DNA from: Gemmatimonadota bacterium
GTDB lineage: Bacteria > Gemmatimonadota > Gemmatimonadetes > Gemmatimonadales > GWC2-71-9
Direction: 5' to 3'
Assembly (NCBI GenBank): GCA_009692115.1
Contig: SHZU01000007.1
Span: 119,282 to 183,281, forward strand
Length of the DNA: 64,000 nucleotides
In this document: piece by piece, positions 60,520 through 64,000 of the stretch
How the letters are laid out: each line of letters begins with the position of its first letter
Numbering within the stretch: the first letter of the stretch is position 1
The notes under the pieces: model-generated
What the model saw: only the letters and a program-made list of their open reading frames with translations
Told to the model about the DNA's origin: nothing
Database searches by the model: none
Made by a program: the position numbers and the translations under genes

Positions 60520-60890
60520 ATGGAGCGACGGGACCTCGAGAGCGAGCTGGAACGGCTTCACTCTCACGGATACGCCTGGGCCATGCGCTGTTGCCGGGGC
60601 GACCAGACCGAGGGGAGGACGTCCTTCACCTTGCCTACGTCAAGATGTTGGAAGGCAAAGCTCAGTTCGAGGGGCGTTCCACGTTCCGGACCTGGTTGTT
60701 CGGGGTGATGCGTTACCCGGCTCAAGGACAGCGCCGATGGCAATGGAATCAGGCGCTTCGACTGGGGCGATGGTGGCGGGAGCAGCCGTCAGAGGTCGCG
60801 GGCCCGGTTGAAAGTCTGGCCGCCGAGGGATCCCGGACCCGGTTGCGGGAGGCGATGGGCCGGCTCTCGACCAAACCAGGTGAGGGGGAC
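60520..60890 (+). pseudogene. ECF sigma factor remnant with frameshift
   Basis: Frame 1 from ATG 60520 reads MERRDLESELERLHSHGYAW. At about 60610 the coding pattern moves to the next frame: GEDVLHLAYVKMLEGKAQFEGRSTFRTWLFGVMRY, a clear region 2 of ECF sigma factors. It continues to RLREAMGRLS where region 4 should begin, but the helix-turn-helix is absent. A frameshift plus loss of the 3' end makes it non-functional. Confidence 0.75.
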
Positions 60891-60930
60891 GTCGGCCAAT
60901 CCGGTCATCAAGGGTGATGGCGGCCGGGAG

Positions 60931-61053
60931 TTGACCGCCGAGGAGCTAACCGCGCTGGGTGAGGTCGTCAAGTTCGCCGAGGGGGTGTTCGAACTGATCG
61001 GCGGGCTTCTGGCGCCCACCGGGGCCCTGCTCCTGATCGGGTTGGGTCTCTAG
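60931..61053 (+). CDS. short ORF fragment, about 40 residues
   Basis: TTG 60931 starts a frame reading LTAEELTALGEVVKFAEGVF then a hydrophobic GGLLAPTGALLLIGLGL. The stop TAG overlaps the convergent gene stop through CTAG at 61050-61053. It may be a real small membrane peptide or the tail of a lost gene. Not recognised. Confidence 0.3.
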   Translation: MTAEELTALGEVVKFAEGVFELIGGLLAPTGALLLIGLGL

Positions 61054-61313
61054 TGTTGTTGGGCGGCCGGACCCGGTTCGCCGAACCGGGTCCGGAGTCT
61101 GGTTTCGAATCCGCGAGCCGGCCCGCCCCGGAATTCGAAATACTCTTCGGGTAAGAGTCGCTCGCCTAACGACGGTGGGCGACTCGACTTGAGCTGCGAC
61201 AGCAGAATGGTGGCGCCTACCTCGGAGGCGGACAGCCACTGGCCGGCCGCGAGTTCGGGATAGAGGTGGGCGTACTCGGGTCGAAGCCGAGCCTCGCGGA
61301 TAAGGGTCATCAT
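61050..61313 (-). CDS. small conserved-looking protein, 87 residues, unknown function
   Basis: From one of two adjacent ATG codons (61313/61310). LRPEYAHLYPELAAGQWLSASEVG and LPEEYFEFRGG are distinct blocks that I recall from other Gemmatimonadota proteins of similar length. No signal peptide or known domain. It lies 49 bases after leuS in the same direction and may be co-transcribed with it. Confidence 0.6.
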   Translation of the reverse strand: MMTLIREARLRPEYAHLYPELAAGQWLSASEVGATILLSQLKSSRPPSLGERLLPEEYFEFRGGPARGFETRLRTRFGEPGPAAQQH

Positions 61314-61324
61314 AAGCTTTGGTA

Positions 61325-61368
61325 GTCTAGCCTGCCGTCAGGAATCCGGAAGGGGTTGACGGCTAGAC
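61325..61368 (-). terminator. inverted repeat across the leuS stop codon
   Basis: GTCTAG-CC ... GTCA (61325-61340) pairs with TGAC-GG-CTAGAC (61357-61368) with a 4-base bulge. It spans the leuS stop but has no T-rich tail, so intrinsic termination is uncertain; mRNA stability or attenuation is equally possible. Confidence 0.3.
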
Positions 61369-63807
61369 CACCAGATTGATGAGCCGGTCCGGGACGAAAA
61401 TCACCTTCCGGATGGCCCTGCCATCTATTGCACGCACCACGGTGGGGTCCTGGGTGGCCTGGGTCTGCACCGCCGCCTCCTTGGCGCCCCGGGCCACCCG
61501 CACCGTGCCCCTGGTCTTACCGTTGACCTGGACCGCCACCTCGACAACGCTGTCTTGGGTCAGGGCCTCGTCCCAGGTTGGCCAGGGGGCCTGGAACACG
61601 GTGTCCCGGCCGCCCAGGCGCTCCCAGCACTCCTCGGCAAAATGGGGCGCAAACGGTGCCACCATGATGACCATGTCCTTGACGATCATCCGGGAGCTGC
61701 AGTTCGAATCTCGGAGAGCGTTGAGTAACTCCATCAGGGCTGCTATGGCCGTATTGTAGCCCAGGCTTTCGAGATCGCGGGTCACCTTCTTCTTGGTGGC
61801 GTTCCACTTGACCACGATGTCCCGGTGCAACTCTTCGCCGGTGAGCGTTCGGCGTTCACATTGATCGACCAAGTCCCAGAGCCGATCCAAGAACCGCCGC
61901 GGTCCGACCAAGCCGGCGTCGCGGAAGTCGCCACCCTCTTCAAACGGGCCGATGAACATCAGGAACAGCCGGAAGGCGTCGGCGCCCCATTTGGCGATGT
62001 ATTCGTCCGGGTTGACGACGTTCCCCTTCGACTTCGACATCTTGGATCCGTCTTTGACGATCAGGCCGTGGGCCCGGAACCGCCGGAACGGCTCGTCGAA
62101 GTGGACCTGTCCCTGTTCCTGCAGCGCCATCGCTACGAATCGCGAGTACAAGAGATGCAAGACGGCGTGTTCGTTGCCGCCGATGTACATCGAGACCGGG
62201 AGCCAGGCCTTCACCCGGTCCGGGTGGAGTGCCCGATCCTCCAATTCGGTCGACAGGTAGCGATAGAAGTACCAGGCCGAGTCGAGGAACGTGTCGGACA
62301 CGTCGGTTTCGCGGCGTCCCGGTTTCCCACAGGTTGGGCAGGGTACGTGGTACCACTCCTGGTGCCGGGCCAGCGGAGAGATGCCTGAGTCGTCGGGCCG
62401 GAAATCGTCGATGTAGGGGAGCAGTACCGGGAGATCCTTTTCGGGGACCGGCACCGGCCCGCAGGCATCGCAGTAGATGATCGGAATCGGTGGCCCCCAG
62501 TACCGCTGCCGCGAAATACACCAATCATAGAGCCGGTACTTGACGACGCCTTGGCCGGCGCCGCTCTGCTCGAGCCACGCCACGATCGAGGCGGTGCCTT
62601 CGGCCACGGTCTGGCCGGTGTAGCTGCCGGAGTTGACCAGACGACATCCGTCGGTCTCGGCCAGTGGCTCGATCAACGGAGTGGTGTCCGAGTCGTCGGG
62701 GCCCGCGATGACCCGCACGATCGGCAATCCGAACTTGCCGGCGAAGGCAAAGTCGCGCTCGTCGTGGCCGGGCACCGCCATGATCGCGCCGGTGCCGTAC
62801 TCCATCAGGACATAGTCGGCGATCCAGACCGGAATCGGTTGGCCGGTGGCCGGGTTGATGGCGTGGCCACCGGTGAACACGCCGGTTTTGTCCTTGTCGC
62901 CGATCTTCCGGGACACCAAGTCGCGGGCGGCCGCGGCCTTCTGGTACGCGGTCACGGCGGCCCGGTGCCCGGCCGTGGTCAGCCGGTCGACCAGGGGATG
63001 TTCCGGTGCCAACACCATAAAAGTGGCTCCGAACAGAGTGTCGGGCCGGGTGGTAAATACCCGGATCGTCTCGGCACCGGCCGCAAACCCGATGTCGGCC
63101 CCGGTATTCCGTCCCACCCAGTTCCGTTGCGCGGTGGTGGTCGAGTTGGACCAATCCATCTTCGAGAGGTCATCGAGATTCTGGAGCAGGCGCTCGGCGT
63201 AGTCGGTAATCTTGAAGAACCACTGCTCCAGGGCCCGCTGCTCCACGACTGACCCGCAGCGTTCGCAGGCCCCGGCAACGACCTGCTCGTTCGCCAATAC
63301 GGTCTTGCAACTTGGGCACCAATTGACCGCGGCTTTTTTCTTGTAGGCCTTGCCGGCATGGTAGAGCTGGAGAAACAGCCACTGGGTCCACTTGTAGTAC
63401 GCCGGGTCGGTGGTCGCGAGGACGTGCTTCCAGTTGAACATCCCGCCGAGCGCGGTCAGCTGCCGGGTAAAATTCTTGATGTTGTTCGGGATCAGCACGC
63501 TCGGGTGGATGCCCACTTTGAGCGCGAAATTTTCGCTGTGGATCCCGAAGGCATCGAACCCGATTGGCTCGAACACCGTGTGTCCGCGGAGCCGCATGAA
63601 CCGGCCGTAGACGTCGCTACCAGTGAAGGCGTAGAAATTCCCGACATGGAGCCCCTCGGCGGAGGGGTAGGGGAACATCATCAAATTATAGAACGGCTTC
63701 GGGGCCTGATCGAGGTCGGGCTCGTTGGTATGCCGTTCGGCCCAGCGCTGCTGCCACTTGGGTTCGAGGGTCTCGGGGGAGTAAGTCATGGGGGGAATAT
63801 AGGACAC
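61363..63807 (-). CDS. leuS: leucyl-tRNA synthetase
   Basis: 814 residues from GTG 63807, which has AAAGG 6 bases upstream; an in-frame ATG at 63789 would give 808. Class I synthetase: HIGH-type FPYPSAEGLHVGN, zinc motif CPSCK...CERCG, CP1 editing domain with FTTRPDTLFGATFMVLAPEHP, and KMSKS in GSKMSKSKGNVV. It charges tRNA-Leu and edits mischarged tRNA. Standard bacterial length. Divergent from the gene at the right edge. Confidence 0.97.
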   Translation of the reverse strand: MSYIPPMTYSPETLEPKWQQRWAERHTNEPDLDQAPKPFYNLMMFPYPSAEGLHVGNFYAFTGSDVYGRFMRLRGHTVFEPIGFDAFGIHSENFALKVGIHPSVLIPNNIKNFTRQLTALGGMFNWKHVLATTDPAYYKWTQWLFLQLYHAGKAYKKKAAVNWCPSCKTVLANEQVVAGACERCGSVVEQRALEQWFFKITDYAERLLQNLDDLSKMDWSNSTTTAQRNWVGRNTGADIGFAAGAETIRVFTTRPDTLFGATFMVLAPEHPLVDRLTTAGHRAAVTAYQKAAAARDLVSRKIGDKDKTGVFTGGHAINPATGQPIPVWIADYVLMEYGTGAIMAVPGHDERDFAFAGKFGLPIVRVIAGPDDSDTTPLIEPLAETDGCRLVNSGSYTGQTVAEGTASIVAWLEQSGAGQGVVKYRLYDWCISRQRYWGPPIPIIYCDACGPVPVPEKDLPVLLPYIDDFRPDDSGISPLARHQEWYHVPCPTCGKPGRRETDVSDTFLDSAWYFYRYLSTELEDRALHPDRVKAWLPVSMYIGGNEHAVLHLLYSRFVAMALQEQGQVHFDEPFRRFRAHGLIVKDGSKMSKSKGNVVNPDEYIAKWGADAFRLFLMFIGPFEEGGDFRDAGLVGPRRFLDRLWDLVDQCERRTLTGEELHRDIVVKWNATKKKVTRDLESLGYNTAIAALMELLNALRDSNCSSRMIVKDMVIMVAPFAPHFAEECWERLGGRDTVFQAPWPTWDEALTQDSVVEVAVQVNGKTRGTVRVARGAKEAAVQTQATQDPTVVRAIDGRAIRKVIFVPDRLINLVV

Positions 63808-63824
63808 GGATTACCTTTCGTTCC

Positions 63825-64000
63825 ATGCCCGCCATCCATCCGCTGACCCGCCGCCTCGAATTGGCCGGGCTGGCGATTGTGGTCGCCCTGACCGCCCTCG
63901 TATGGGTCATTCTCGAATTGGGCCCCGGGTGGCCCAAGCCGGCCGTGATCGGCGGCTTGAATGGGCCTCACGGCCCTGATCTCGGTGAGCCTGGTCGAGC
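63825..64000 (+). CDS. membrane protein start, runs off the window (partial)
   Basis: ATG 63825 opens a frame that is still open at the edge. It has one hydrophobic helix (LAGLAIVVALTALVWVILELG). A second frame from the ATG at 63960 (MGLTALISVSLVE) also looks like a helix, so a frameshift or a second start near 63960 is possible. No good ribosome-binding site. Function unknown. Confidence 0.4.
   Translation, partial: MPAIHPLTRRLELAGLAIVVALTALVWVILELGPGWPKPAVIGGLNGPHGPDLGEPGR

Noticed and set aside
63796..63801. TATATT just before ATG 63789 as a leaderless leuS promoter
   Set aside because: The GTG at 63807 has a good AAAGG site and keeps the frame, and no clear -35 element fits; the leaderless idea is weaker.

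Overview
The window reads as one 64 kb stretch of a GC-rich bacterial chromosome. It is packed with genes, many of which overlap their neighbour by 1, 4 or 8 bases (ATGA, GTGA, TAATG or TAGTG junctions). The mix of families suggests a Gemmatimonadota bacterium or a close relative: many exported peptidases and esterases, DUF5916 barrels, a HEAT-repeat family I associate with that phylum, split MacAB pumps and repeated ECF sigma factors. This is inference from family content; there is no rRNA here to confirm it. I see no tRNA, rRNA, CRISPR array, prophage or intact insertion sequence.

Layout. 0-12.6 kb: end of a GNAT gene, a methyltransferase, an SDR with a signal peptide, an M61 peptidase coupled to leucine dehydrogenase, a convergent terminator, a C-terminal processing protease, a gene graveyard (HEAT and TetR remnants), an M20 peptidase with an arginase-family enzyme, and small membrane or MOSC proteins. 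12.6-20.3 kb: a forward run of M42 and M28 peptidases, a free-methionine-sulfoxide-reductase-like GAF protein, a histone-deacetylase-family enzyme, an alpha/beta hydrolase, an unrecognised 228-aa protein, PolX (polymerase site degenerate, PHP site intact) and endonuclease III. 21-33.3 kb: a long forward chain of cyclophilin, DUF6941, HD, phospholipase D, ECF sigma, a candidate anti-sigma, a CpxP/Spy-like protein, TolC, ABC ATPase, MacA, MacB, DUF5916 and KAS III. From the sigma factor to MacB it looks like a sigma-controlled envelope-stress efflux unit. 33.5-37 kb: accessory-looking stretch with a small membrane protein, a fused helicase/nuclease remnant, a four-cysteine YggX-like protein, and FRG-domain, TetR and DUF3187 genes in one overlapping unit.

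37-47.6 kb: reverse sigma/anti-sigma/PDZ unit ending in a clear terminator; divergent forward unit of ferritin-like/VIT1 fusion, NTF2-like, sulfatase, cupin, rhomboid and NTF2-like genes; then a four-domain rhodanese and a D-cysteine desulfhydrase/ACC deaminase-like enzyme on the reverse strand. 48-54.3 kb: PQQ dehydrogenase, penicillin acylase and carboxylesterase with ATGA overlaps, all exported. 54.3-60 kb reverse: a broken Uma2 gene, an S9 peptidase, an MDR reductase, a hotdog thioesterase and an SLC13 symporter. 60-61 kb: a second graveyard (truncated S41 protease, frameshifted sigma factor). 61-63.8 kb: leuS and a small conserved gene.

Two things stand out. Exported hydrolases are very dense, which fits a life of scavenging peptides and esters. 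Several genes have lost their middle or carry frameshifts while keeping recognisable ends, at 6.5-7.5, 33.8-34.3, 54.3-54.8 and 60.0-60.9 kb.
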